Assembly (NCBI GenBank): GCA_900539645.1
Contig: UQCY01000028.1
Span: 1-16,369 of the forward strand
DNA: 16,369 nucleotides
Origin: an uncultured Clostridium sp.
GTDB taxonomy: Bacteria; Bacillota; Clostridia; Peptostreptococcales; Peptostreptococcaceae
Direction of reading: 5' to 3'
The notes below the pieces were generated by a model. The model ran no database searches, had not been told where the DNA came from, and saw only the letters and a list, made by a program, of their open reading frames with translations. How positions within the stretch are numbered: position 1 is the first letter of the stretch; the number at the start of each line of letters is the position of its first letter. Below, piece by piece: positions 6,951 through 15,365 of this stretch. The translations under genes were made by a program, and so were the position numbers.

Positions 6951-7898
6951 TTATTTTTTTATTTTAGATACTATAGCAGACCATTCTCCTTTTCTGATAA
7001 CTTCTACTATTTCAAATCCATTTTCTTCAAGACTTTCTACTACTTCATCTATTTTTGCAAGTATTATACCTGAAGATATAAACACAGCATCTTCTTTCAT
7101 AAACTGCTGTACATCTTTAGCAAGTATTTTTATTATATCTGCTATTATATTAGCTACAACAACATCTGCTTTATCATGTATAACATCAGTTAAGTTTCCA
7201 TGAAGTACTGTAACTTTATCTTCTACATTACTTTCTTTTACATTTTCTTTAGCAACTTCAACAGCTACTTCATCTAAATCAACTGCTGTAACATCGTTAG
7301 CACCTAATTTAGCAGCTGCTATTGCTAATATACCACTACCACAACCTATATCGAATACCTTAGCATCTGGAGTAACGTATTTTTCTAACTGGCATATACA
7401 CATACTAGTTGTTTCGTGAGTACCTGTACCAAATGCCATACCTGGATCTAACTCTATAACTATATCCCCATCCTGTTCTTCGTATTCTTCCCAAGATGGT
7501 TTTATAACTATTTTTTCACCTACTTTTGTTGGTTTGTAGTATTTTTTCCAGTTGTTTGCCCAGTCTGCTTCATTAACTGTATCTAAAGACACACTTCCTT
7601 CCCCTGGATCTATACCAAAATCTTTAAGTGTTGATATTCTATGTCTTACATTTTCAACAAATTCTGGTACATTTTTTTCTTCAGATATATATGTTTTTAT
7701 TTTTACGCAATCTTCTCCACTTTTGTTGAATACTTCTTCTTCAACATAATCCCAATCGTATTCGTGTTTTTTCTGGAATTTAAAGTCATTAGGGTCTTCT
7801 ATCATAGCTCCTGCTGCTCCATTTTCATAAAGTATATTTGTTATAGCCTCAACTGCTTCTGTAGTTGTTCTAATTGTTACTTCTATCCAATTTCCCAT
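6951..7898 (-). CDS. prmA: Ribosomal protein L11 methyltransferase
   Basis: SAM-dependent enzyme that trimethylates ribosomal protein L11. The 315 residues contain an N-terminal substrate-recognition domain (MGNWIEVTIRTTTEAVEAITNIL), the PrmA-specific DPGMAFGTGTHETT motif before the catalytic domain, the SAM-binding loop VFDIGCGSGILAIAAAKLGA, the acidic ribose-binding strand VTAVDLDEVAVE, and VVANIIADII, the NPPY-like catalytic strand. A longer frame opens at 7913, but its first codons are the ribosome binding site itself (GGAGGT at 7906-7911); the ATG at 7898 with seven-base spacing is the better start. It is the first gene of the prmA-rsmE-mtaB operon. Confidence 0.95.
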   Translation of the reverse strand: MGNWIEVTIRTTTEAVEAITNILYENGAAGAMIEDPNDFKFQKKHEYDWDYVEEEVFNKSGEDCVKIKTYISEEKNVPEFVENVRHRISTLKDFGIDPGEGSVSLDTVNEADWANNWKKYYKPTKVGEKIVIKPSWEEYEEQDGDIVIELDPGMAFGTGTHETTSMCICQLEKYVTPDAKVFDIGCGSGILAIAAAKLGANDVTAVDLDEVAVEVAKENVKESNVEDKVTVLHGNLTDVIHDKADVVVANIIADIIKILAKDVQQFMKEDAVFISSGIILAKIDEVVESLEENGFEIVEVIRKGEWSAIVSKIKK

Positions 7899-7905
7899 TT
7901 TTCTA

Positions 7906-7911
7906 ACCTCC
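7906..7911 (-). promoter_or_regulatory. Ribosome binding site that fixes the prmA start
   Basis: GGAGGT on the minus strand, seven bases before the ATG at 7898. The upstream ATG at 7913 overlaps it and is therefore unlikely to be used. Confidence 0.75.
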
Positions 7912-7935
7912 ATCTAAAAAATATTATTCTTTAAA

Positions 7936-7950
7936 TTGACACATAGTCAA
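7936..7950. promoter_or_regulatory. Small dyad upstream of prmA
   Basis: TTGAC, five bases, GTCAA. The minus-strand copy reads TTGACT and is followed at 18 bp by TAATAT, so it could also serve as a -35 box of a second prmA promoter. Short enough to be chance. Confidence 0.25.
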
Positions 7951-7975
7951 AATTTTCCATTTTACATTACCTTTT

Positions 7976-7984
7976 ATTATATCA
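7976..7984 (-). promoter_or_regulatory. Extended -10 promoter of prmA-rsmE-mtaB
   Basis: TGATATAAT on the minus strand is a perfect extended -10 (TGnTATAAT). The region 17 bp upstream has no good -35 box, as is usual for extended -10 promoters. It implies a prmA leader of about 70 nt. Confidence 0.55.
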
Positions 7985-8029
7985 TACTATATAACAATTT
8001 TTATCTATTATCTTTTCTTTCTAGAAAAA

Positions 8030-8064
8030 AAGGTTGTGCTACTAAATCTTCATAGCACAACCTT
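8030..8064 (-). terminator. Intrinsic terminator after the small membrane protein gene
   Basis: AAGGTTGTGCTA / TAGCACAACCTT is a perfect 12-bp stem with an 11-base loop, followed on the minus strand by TTTTTTT. It separates the membrane protein gene from prmA. Confidence 0.93.
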
Positions 8065-8075
8065 ATAAAAACTAA

Positions 8076-8510
8076 CTATCTTTTTTTCTTCTTAGATTTC
8101 TTCTTTTTGCCATCGTGTTTAGGCTTTCTAGCTTCTCTCTCTAATCTTTCCTTTTCTCTCTTGCCAGATAAGAAATAATCTAAAATACCAAATACTATCG
8201 CTGCAACCACAACAGTTATAAAGAAATTCATTATAGAACTTGCAAATATACCAGCACCTATCCCAGCTATGATACTCGCTCCTTTACCGTCACCTTTGCC
8301 TATAATATGGAATCCCTTCCAGTATTCAAGCACCATCGCTACAAACACTAACCCTAAAAGAACTCCACCCATGCTAGTAGTCTCATTATTTCTAAACTCA
8401 ACTCCAGCAAAATTAACTACAAAATGCTTTAAAGTAAAAATAACTAGAGCTGCTAAAAATAACTTACCAAGCTCTACCCAATTTATACTAAAACCTTTCT
8501 TCTCTTCCAT
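8076..8510 (-). CDS. Small membrane protein with a basic C-terminal tail, unknown function
   Basis: I do not recognise this 144-residue protein. It has a short polar N-terminus (MEEKKGFSINWVELGK) and then hydrophobic segments at roughly residues 17-37, 48-62 and 81-112, the last a long glycine- and alanine-rich stretch that could be one long or two short helices. The final 30 residues are extremely basic, ending KKKKSKKKKR, presumably cytosolic by the positive-inside rule. A longer frame opens at 8528, but AAGGAG at 8518-8523 lies inside it and is spaced seven bases from the ATG at 8510, which I prefer. It stands alone between dnaJ and prmA with its own terminator and a possible promoter, so it is unlikely to be part of the heat-shock operon. 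Confidence 0.8.
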   Translation of the reverse strand: MEEKKGFSINWVELGKLFLAALVIFTLKHFVVNFAGVEFRNNETTSMGGVLLGLVFVAMVLEYWKGFHIIGKGDGKGASIIAGIGAGIFASSIMNFFITVVVAAIVFGILDYFLSGKREKERLEREARKPKHDGKKKKSKKKKR

Positions 8511-8517
8511 CTCAAAT

Positions 8518-8523
8518 CTCCTT
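8518..8523 (-). promoter_or_regulatory. Ribosome binding site that fixes the small membrane protein start
   Basis: AAGGAG on the minus strand, seven bases before the ATG at 8510; it excludes the overlapping ATG at 8528 as the main start. Confidence 0.65.
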
Positions 8524-8583
8524 TTCATAAAAAATCATACCTAAAACTCAAAACTTTAAATCTAAAATTTTTCTCATTACAAA

Positions 8584-8613
8584 AAAATACCATATAATAA
8601 CTAACTATTTCAA
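8584..8613 (-). promoter_or_regulatory. Possible promoter of the small membrane protein gene
   Basis: On the minus strand TTGAAA (8608-8613), an 18-bp spacer and TATTTT (8584-8589), the latter preceded by TGG as in an extended -10. It would give a leader of about 65 nt. Confidence 0.4.
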
Positions 8614-8683
8614 GATACTTTTTCTTTTTTATAATTTTACTAACTTAATTCCTATTCTCTTCATGAAAATAATTTTAAAAATT

Positions 8684-8866
8684 GCTGTTGTAATTATTTG
8701 TAGCAAAGCCTTTAGTTTTGCTCAAAGTTAAAATACTTCGACAATTTGGAGACGCTTTGCAACTATTAAATGTGTTACTAAAACTTTGCAAAGCGTCGAA
8801 GCCCGGAGAAGAATTTAACTTTGAGTAAAAACTAAAAAATAGGCTGCTACAAATATTGCAACAGCC
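8684..8866. repeat. Long imperfect inverted repeat that includes the dnaJ terminator
   Basis: The left arm (8684-8762) read on the plus strand closely matches the right arm (8786-8866) read on the minus strand, in three blocks. Block one: 8684-8710 against 8842-8866, 23 of 24 aligned bases with three gap bases. Block two: 8711-8732 against 8814-8836, one substitution and one gap. Block three: the perfect 12-bp stem 8751-8762 / 8786-8797. Block one of the right arm is the working dnaJ terminator; the left arm carries a decayed reverse copy of it. A transcript across the interval could form one very long hairpin. Confidence 0.8.
8741..8816 (-). repeat. Structured repeat element, copy 1
   Basis: Core hairpin GACGCTTTGCAA (8751-8762) / TTGCAAAGCGTC (8786-8797) with a 23-base loop. 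It aligns end to end with a second copy at 15218-15295. Shared features on the plus strand are ACAATYTGRAGAYGC at the left edge, CAAC and AAATRTGTTA in and around the loop, and TCGAAGYCYGGAGA after the right arm. All three stem differences between the copies are compensatory. It lies a few bases past the dnaJ terminator in the gene direction. No protein-coding capacity. The family is not one I recognise. Confidence 0.75.
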
Positions 8867-8871
8867 TATTT
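8838..8871 (-). terminator. Intrinsic terminator after dnaJ
   Basis: AAATAGGCTG (8838-8847) and CAGCCTATTT (8862-8871) form a 10-bp stem five bases past the dnaJ stop, followed on the minus strand by TTTTTTAGTTTTT. It ends the hrcA-grpE-dnaK-dnaJ operon. Confidence 0.92.
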
Positions 8872-8876
8872 AAAAA

Positions 8877-10052
8877 TTATTTCTTTTTCTTTCCAAATAA
8901 TCTATCTATTTTTTCCCCGAATGTGGCTTTTTTTTCGTGTTCTTTCGACCCACATTCACCTGCGAATTCTCTTAATAATTCTTTCTGTTTTTCAGATAAC
9001 TTCTTAGGTACTTCTACATTAACCTTAACGTACTGATCACCCTTAGAATTACCTCTTAGACGTTTTATACCTCTATCTCTTAATCTAAATACTGTACCTG
9101 TCTGAGTACCTTCTGGTATAGTATATTTAACTTTACCATCAAGAGTTGGTACTTCTATCTCATCACCAAGTGCTGCCTGAACAAATGTTATAGGCATATC
9201 TATATAAATATCGTATCCATCTCTTCTGAATATTTCATGAGGAGTAACTTCTACTATTATATATAAATCTCCCTTTGGAGCTCCTGGTTCACCAAATTCA
9301 CCCTGTCCAGCTAGTTTTATCATCTGACCATCATCTATACCTGCTGGTATATCAACCTCAATAGTCTTAGTTTTTCTTACACTACCTGTACCTTTACATT
9401 TAGAACATGGAGTATCTATTATTTCACCAGTACCATTACAATTTGGACAAGTCTTAGTACTTGCTATATTACCAAATGGAGTTCTCTGTACACTTCTAAC
9501 TGTACCTGTACCATTACAGTTTGGACAAGTTTTCTTAGAAGTTCCTGGTTTTGCTCCTGTACCATGACATTCGCTACATTCTTCATTTCTAGTTACTTTT
9601 ATTTCCTTTTTAACACCTTTTGCAGCTTCTTCAAATGTAACTCTTACTCTCTGTCTTATATCAGCACCTCTTACCGGACCTCTTCTTCTTGAGCCAGATC
9701 CTCCAAATCCGCCGAATCCGCCACCGAATATATCTCCAAATATATCTTCAAATCCGCCGAATCCACTGAAGTCACCCTGACCAAAGCCGCCAAAGCCACC
9801 TTGACCACCAAATCCTCCTTGACCATTTACGCCATCTGGACCAAACTGATCATATCTTTTTCTCTTTTCTTCATCTGATAATACTTCATATGCTTCATTT
9901 ATTTCTTTGAATTTTTCTTCAGCTTCTTTATCACCTGGATTTCTATCTGGGTGATATTTCATAGCTAGTTTTCTATATGCTTTTTTAATTTCCTGAGCTG
10001 TTGCTGTCTTTTCAACACCAAGAAGTTCATAATAATCTCTTTTACTACTCAA
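8877..10052 (-). CDS. dnaJ: Chaperone protein DnaJ (Hsp40)
   Basis: Co-chaperone that binds unfolded clients and stimulates DnaK ATP hydrolysis. A complete type I DnaJ of 391 residues: J domain (residues 5-70, HPD at 34-36), Gly/Phe-rich linker (about 75-118), zinc-finger domain with four CxxCxGxG repeats (C159/C162, C176/C179, C202/C205, C216/C219), then the client-binding beta domains and a basic tail ending GKKKK-like. The start is a TTG at 10052, seven bases after GGCGGTG; no upstream ATG exists in frame and [13 protein letters not shown] is the expected N-terminus. It is the last gene of the CIRCE operon, separated from dnaK by 197 bp that holds a strong hairpin, so its level may be set apart from that of dnaK. 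Confidence 0.97.
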   Translation of the reverse strand: MSSKRDYYELLGVEKTATAQEIKKAYRKLAMKYHPDRNPGDKEAEEKFKEINEAYEVLSDEEKRKRYDQFGPDGVNGQGGFGGQGGFGGFGQGDFSGFGGFEDIFGDIFGGGFGGFGGSGSRRRGPVRGADIRQRVRVTFEEAAKGVKKEIKVTRNEECSECHGTGAKPGTSKKTCPNCNGTGTVRSVQRTPFGNIASTKTCPNCNGTGEIIDTPCSKCKGTGSVRKTKTIEVDIPAGIDDGQMIKLAGQGEFGEPGAPKGDLYIIVEVTPHEIFRRDGYDIYIDMPITFVQAALGDEIEVPTLDGKVKYTIPEGTQTGTVFRLRDRGIKRLRGNSKGDQYVKVNVEVPKKLSEKQKELLREFAGECGSKEHEKKATFGEKIDRLFGKKKK

Positions 10053-10059
10053 CCTGTGA

Positions 10060-10066
10060 CACCGCC
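10060..10066 (-). promoter_or_regulatory. Ribosome binding site of dnaJ (supports a TTG start)
   Basis: GGCGGTG on the minus strand, seven bases before TTG at 10052. Together with a near-consensus J-domain N-terminus it supports initiation at TTG. Confidence 0.6.
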
Positions 10067-10083
10067 TTTTCCTTTCTCAAACT

Positions 10084-10193
10084 TTCTACAATAAAACAAT
10101 AGCTTGTAGAATATTTAAAACTACAAGCTATCATTCATACTTTATAATTCTACTTTAATATCTTACTTTATTCACAGGTCAATTACAAGCTAT
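10084..10193 (-). promoter_or_regulatory. dnaK-dnaJ intergenic hairpin with competing arms
   Basis: The central stem is ATAGCTTGTAG (10121-10131 on the minus strand) with CTACAAGCTAT (10099-10109), 11 bp perfect. On the minus strand a second copy of ATAGCTTGTA occurs upstream (10184-10193), and TTGTAGAA occurs downstream (10084-10091), perfectly complementary to TTCTACAA (10104-10111) within the central 3' arm. So one arm has three possible partners. The central stem is followed by only a weak U-run (TGTTTTATTG), so it could be a leaky terminator, a processing site or a switch. Confidence 0.6.
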
Positions 10194-10249
10194 ATAGTCT
10201 TTTTTCCTGGAATAATCACATTCAGTTATTTAATACTAAAGGTTAGATA

Positions 10250-12138
<1,889 letters not shown>

Positions 12139-12178
12139 GTAATTTACCTTTTCATTTAATTAATTTATTTGCTATTTA

Positions 12179-12751
12179 CTAGCAAGAAACTTTTACCATA
12201 GTTGCTCTTACAACCTTTTCATTTAATTTATATCCTTTTTGTAGCACATCTACAACCTTACCAGGTTCTACGCCACATATATGATCCTGCATAACTGCCT
12301 GATGGAAGTTTGGATCGAAAGGCTCATCTTCAGCTGGTATTTCTTTAAGACCAAATTTACCAAGAGTATCTAAAAGCTGTTTTAAAACTAGCTCAACACC
12401 CTGATAAACTGCTGTACCTTTATCTGCTGAATCTAAAGCTCTTTCCATATTGTCTATAACAGGAATAAGTTCTGCCATTATTTTTTCATTGGCAAATATT
12501 CCTATATTTTCTTTTTCTTCATTAGTTCTTCTTCTATAGTTTGCATATTCAGCTTGAAGCCTCTGATATTTATCATTCATATCAGCTATTTCATCTTTTA
12601 ATTTTTTTTCTTCAAGTTTAGCATTTATATCTGTTACGTTTTCTGCTTCACCTTCTATCTCTTCATTAGAAACATTTACTTCTTCATTCTGAGCTTCCTC
12701 AGCCGTTTTAGTATCTTTTTTTTCCTCGTTTATACCTTTATTATTTTCCAA
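12179..12751 (-). CDS. grpE: Nucleotide exchange factor GrpE
   Basis: Releases ADP from DnaK to drive the chaperone cycle. About 190 residues: an acidic, low-complexity N-terminus (NEEKKDTKTAEEAQNEE), a long coiled-coil helix (LKDEIADMNDKYQRLQAEYANYRRRTNEEKENI, with the conserved YANYRRRT motif), and the C-terminal beta domain ending in FDPNFHQAVMQ and GYKLNEKVVRATMVKVSC. A frame from a GTG at 12760 is possible, but that GTG is the end of the ribosome binding site GAGGGGTG; the TTG at 12751, six bases after it, gives MENNKGINEE and is preferred. The ORF follows hrcA by about 36 bp. Confidence 0.95.
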   Translation of the reverse strand: MENNKGINEEKKDTKTAEEAQNEEVNVSNEEIEGEAENVTDINAKLEEKKLKDEIADMNDKYQRLQAEYANYRRRTNEEKENIGIFANEKIMAELIPVIDNMERALDSADKGTAVYQGVELVLKQLLDTLGKFGLKEIPAEDEPFDPNFHQAVMQDHICGVEPGKVVDVLQKGYKLNEKVVRATMVKVSC

Positions 12752-12757
12752 GACATA

Positions 12758-12765
12758 CACCCCTC
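12758..12765 (-). promoter_or_regulatory. Ribosome binding site that decides the grpE start
   Basis: GAGGGGTG on the minus strand, six bases before TTG at 12751. The alternative GTG at 12760 lies inside this site. Confidence 0.6.
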
Positions 12766-12787
12766 AGTCCGTCAGCTTTTTGCTGTT

Positions 12788-13807
12788 TTATTTCTTTTTA
12801 TTTAGTAAAATGCTCATATAATTTATTATTGAGCAAACTCTAGCGTAATCCATTCTTGTAGGTCCTATAAAGCTTATCTTTCCTAATGTATTATTATCTA
12901 CATTATATGTAGCTGTTACGACACTACAATCTTTTTCAAGACCTTTTCCATTTTCATTACCTATTAGGATATTTAAGTTATCCTTTTGAATACCCTTCTG
13001 TTTAATAAGATCTGTAACGGCATCTTTTTCTTCTACTAGATTTAAAAATTCTCTAGCTTTTATTATGTCGTTAAACTCAGGATAATTGAAAATGTTTGTA
13101 GCTCCATTTAATGTAAGTGAATAATCATCATCTGACTCTTCACCATTTAGAACATCTATTAATGTATCGACTATCATTGAAAACTCACCAATCTGATATT
13201 TTACATATGATATAAAGTTTTCATCTAAGTCAGCTACACTCTTTCCAGCAAGTCTTTTTGTTAAGCTATCTGATATAAGATTTAGCTTAGCCTGTTCAAT
13301 ATTTTCTCTTACTGGTATGTTTGCTTTCTTTACATCACCTTTTTCTGAAACTACTATTAAAAGTATCTCGTTTTCATTTAAGTTTACCAACTGTATATAT
13401 TTTATTACGTTGTTTGCTATACTCTTTGTAATAGCTACTGTAGTATAATTGGTTAATTTTGATAACATCTTTGATGTTTCATGAATTAAACCATTTATAT
13501 TGTCTATATTGTTTTGCATACAGTTTTCAATTAATCTTTTTTCTTCATCAGTAAGCTCTCCCTTGCTCATTAAAGAATCAACATATAATCTATATCCTTT
13601 AACTGAAGGAACACGACCTGCAGATGTGTGAGGCTGTATTAGATATCCTAGCTCTTCCAAATCCGCCATTTCATTTCTTATAGTCGCTGCACTAACTCCA
13701 AAATCATGTTTCTTTGAAATTGTTCTAGAACCGATAGCCTCTGCTGTATCAATATAATCTTTAACTATCGCTTTAAGTATATTTAATTTTCTCTCATTCA
13801 ATTCCAA
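12788..13807 (-). CDS. hrcA: Heat-inducible transcription repressor HrcA
   Basis: Repressor of class I heat-shock genes that binds CIRCE and depends on GroEL for activity. About 339 residues: N-terminal winged helix with GSRTISKKHDFGVSAATIRNEMADLEELGYL and the conserved QPHTSAGRVPS segment (about residues 20-70), followed by the GAF-like dimerisation and regulatory domains ending in ISFIGPTRMDYARVCSIINYMS. Frames from GTG 13816 or ATG 13813 are possible, but both overlap AAGGTGAT at 13812-13819; the TTG at 13807, six bases after GGTG, gives MELNERKLNIL, the usual HrcA start. First gene of the operon and directly behind a perfect CIRCE, so autoregulated. Confidence 0.95.
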   Translation of the reverse strand: MELNERKLNILKAIVKDYIDTAEAIGSRTISKKHDFGVSAATIRNEMADLEELGYLIQPHTSAGRVPSVKGYRLYVDSLMSKGELTDEEKRLIENCMQNNIDNINGLIHETSKMLSKLTNYTTVAITKSIANNVIKYIQLVNLNENEILLIVVSEKGDVKKANIPVRENIEQAKLNLISDSLTKRLAGKSVADLDENFISYVKYQIGEFSMIVDTLIDVLNGEESDDDYSLTLNGATNIFNYPEFNDIIKAREFLNLVEEKDAVTDLIKQKGIQKDNLNILIGNENGKGLEKDCSVVTATYNVDNNTLGKISFIGPTRMDYARVCSIINYMSILLNKKK

Positions 13808-13811
13808 ATTC

Positions 13812-13819
13812 ATCACCTT
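13812..13819 (-). promoter_or_regulatory. Ribosome binding site that decides the hrcA start
   Basis: AAGGTGAT on the minus strand, complementary to the 16S rRNA 3' end, placed correctly for TTG at 13807 and too close to GTG 13816 or ATG 13813. Confidence 0.55.
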
Positions 13820-13828
13820 CTTACTTTA

Positions 13829-13855
13829 TTAGCACTCATCATTTAGGAGTGCTAA
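13829..13855. promoter_or_regulatory. CIRCE operator (HrcA binding site)
   Basis: TTAGCACTC (13829-13837), nine bases, GAGTGCTAA (13847-13855): an exact match to the CIRCE consensus in both halves and in spacer length. It lies between the predicted transcription start and the hrcA ribosome binding site, the usual place for HrcA repression of hrcA-grpE-dnaK-dnaJ; in the transcript it can also form a 5' hairpin. Confidence 0.98.
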
Positions 13856-13870
13856 AAAGCTTATACTTAT

Positions 13871-13899
13871 TTTATAACACCATTAGAATTTTTTGTCAA
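13871..13899 (-). promoter_or_regulatory. Promoter of the hrcA-grpE-dnaK-dnaJ operon
   Basis: On the minus strand a perfect TTGACA (13894-13899), a 17-bp spacer and TATAAA (13871-13876), with TGT just before the -10 as in an extended -10. Transcription should start a few bases upstream of CIRCE. Confidence 0.9.
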
Positions 13900-13936
13900 C
13901 ATCTTTTGAAAAACTTTTTGAAAAGTATTTTTGAAC

Positions 13937-13981
13937 GCAAAAAAGAAATCCAATTATACTATAATCAGATTTCTTTATTGC
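13937..13981 (-). terminator. Terminator after hemW
   Basis: Arms of 14 bases, 13937-13950 and 13968-13981, pair with a single mismatch around a 17-base loop; the inner AGAAATC/GATTTCT part is perfect. On the minus strand the T-rich 3' arm ends in TTTCTTTTTTGC. It separates hemW from the hrcA promoter. Confidence 0.65.
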
Positions 13982-14022
13982 AAATTCAATATTCTTTATA
14001 TTAATTGTCCACCCATATCTAA

Positions 14023-14031
14023 GAGTGCTAA
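14023..14031. promoter_or_regulatory. Orphan half-CIRCE between hemW and hrcA
   Basis: GAGTGCTAA is an exact match to the right half of CIRCE. At the expected distance the left half matches only 4 of 9 bases, so this is a single half-site about 170 bp upstream of the true operator. Confidence 0.35.
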
Positions 14032-14052
14032 TTTTTATATTCTTACTCTTCT

Positions 14053-15183
14053 CTAAGATAATATTTCTAAAAATACGCTATTGGATATTTCCCTTCCCTT
14101 TTGAGTTAGTTTTATATTTTCCTCATCTACAGTTAAAAGACCTCTCTCAACTAAATCCTCTACCTGTTTTTTATATTTATCACAGAATTCAACTCCAAAT
14201 CTATTTTTAAAATCAATTCTATTAATTCCAGAGTTCATTCTTAACCCCATAAACACCATTTCTTCAATCATTTCCTCATTAGATAGATTTTCTACATTGA
14301 CAATAGGTTTTTTACCACTTTCTATTTTTTCATGGTAATTATCTAAATTAGATTCATTAGTATATCTATCTCTTCCAAGATATCCAGCTGCACCTGCACC
14401 AAGTCCAAGGTAATTCTCACACTGCCAGTAGATTATATTGTGTCTACATTCTTTGCCTTCTTTAGAATAATTAGATATTTCGTACTGATTATATCCATTG
14501 TTTTTTAGATAGTTAATAGTGTATTCATACATCTCTATATCTCTATCCTCATCCATAAGTTCAAACTCATCTCTCTCGTACATATTAAAAAGCTCTGTAC
14601 CTTCTTCAAGTATAAGAGAATACGCAGAAATATGCTCAGGGTTTAATGCTACAACTTTTTCCAAACTCTCCTTCCAATCATCCTCGGTTTGATTAGGTAG
14701 AGCAAACATAAGATCTATATTAATATTATCAAAACCTACATCTCTAGCTTCTTTAAAATTCTTCTCAAACTCCTCATAAGTATGAATTCTACCTATATAA
14801 CTTAAATGATGATTTTGAACAGCTTGAAGACCTATACTCAACCTATTTATCCCACTTTTCTTGATAGCTTCTAACTTTTCTCTATCAATAGTCCCTGGAT
14901 TACACTCCATAGTAATCTCTGCATCATCAGAAATATTAAAACTATCTTTAACACACTTCATCAAACTCTCAATCTCATCACAAGATAAAATACTAGGAGT
15001 ACCTCCACCAAAGAAAATAGTATCGACAACTCTATCAGAACATTCATCTAAATACATCTCAATTTCTTTCTTTAAATCATCTAAATATCTCTTCTTATCA
15101 CATAAATTCATCCTAAATGAATTAAAATCGCAGTACTTACACTTCTTCACACAAAACGGAATATGTATATAAACTCCAAACAT
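14053..15183 (-). CDS. hemW: Radical SAM heme chaperone HemW
   Basis: Cytosolic radical-SAM protein of the HemN-like family that binds heme and is thought to deliver it to apo-proteins; older annotations call it coproporphyrinogen III oxidase. 376 residues: IHIPFCVKKCKYCDF at the N-terminus gives the CxxxCxxC cluster (C11, C15, C18) followed by the x-Phe typical of HemW; FFGGGTPS (about 59-66) and MECNPGTI contribute to SAM binding; the C-terminal part from about residue 290 (LSNEEMIEEMVFMGLRMNSGI) is the HemN_C-type domain. The ATG at 15183 lies eight bases after AGGAGG; an adjacent upstream TTG at 15186 is less likely. lepA, often next to hemW in Firmicutes, is absent; a nitroreductase gene takes the upstream place. 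Confidence 0.95.
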   Translation of the reverse strand: MFGVYIHIPFCVKKCKYCDFNSFRMNLCDKKRYLDDLKKEIEMYLDECSDRVVDTIFFGGGTPSILSCDEIESLMKCVKDSFNISDDAEITMECNPGTIDREKLEAIKKSGINRLSIGLQAVQNHHLSYIGRIHTYEEFEKNFKEARDVGFDNINIDLMFALPNQTEDDWKESLEKVVALNPEHISAYSLILEEGTELFNMYERDEFELMDEDRDIEMYEYTINYLKNNGYNQYEISNYSKEGKECRHNIIYWQCENYLGLGAGAAGYLGRDRYTNESNLDNYHEKIESGKKPIVNVENLSNEEMIEEMVFMGLRMNSGINRIDFKNRFGVEFCDKYKKQVEDLVERGLLTVDEENIKLTQKGREISNSVFLEILS

Positions 15184-15217
15184 CAAACATTCCTCCTTTT
15201 AATAATTATTATTTTAT

Positions 15218-15295
15218 ACAATCTGAAGATGCATCGCAACACATAAATATGTTATACAAAATCAAAGCGATGCATCGAAGTCTGGAGATAAGATT
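15218..15295 (-). repeat. Structured repeat element, copy 2
   Basis: Core hairpin GATGCATCGC (15228-15237) / GCGATGCATC (15267-15276) with a 29-base loop. It aligns with copy 1 at 8741-8816 over its whole length. AT-rich arms continue outward: 15201-15218 and 15290-15307 are about 70% complementary. In the gene direction it starts about 25 bp after the nitroreductase terminator and ends about 20 bp before the hemW ribosome binding site, so it occupies the hemW promoter/leader. On the minus strand TTGCGA, 15 bp and TATAAA (15213-15218) straddle its end and could act as a hemW promoter. Confidence 0.75.
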
Positions 15296-15321
15296 ATATT
15301 TGTTCTAAGCATAAAAAAAGA

Positions 15322-15348
15322 GATGCCTCTTTAAATAATCGAGACATC
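15322..15348 (-). terminator. Intrinsic terminator after the nitroreductase gene
   Basis: GATGCCTC (15322-15329) and GAGACATC (15341-15348) pair over 8 bp, including one position that is a U-G wobble only in the minus-strand RNA. A TCTTTTTTT run follows on that strand, 17 bp past the stop codon. Confidence 0.85.
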
Positions 15349-15365
15349 CCACATAATCAATTTAA

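Larger units (their letters stand above)
8511..8876. other. Gene-free interval between dnaJ and the small membrane protein
   Basis: This 366-bp interval has no gene. It holds the dnaJ terminator (8838-8871), a structured repeat element (8741-8816) nested in a long inverted repeat (8684-8866), and a possible promoter for the membrane protein gene (8584-8613). The remainder is plain AT-rich sequence. Confidence 0.8.

Noticed and set aside
9680..9830. Short tandem-like repeats rich in CC(A/G)CC
   Set aside because: This is the Gly/Phe-rich linker of DnaJ, a normal low-complexity coding segment.
13829..13855. Inverted repeat before hrcA as a terminator
   Set aside because: It is an exact CIRCE operator and has no following U-tract.
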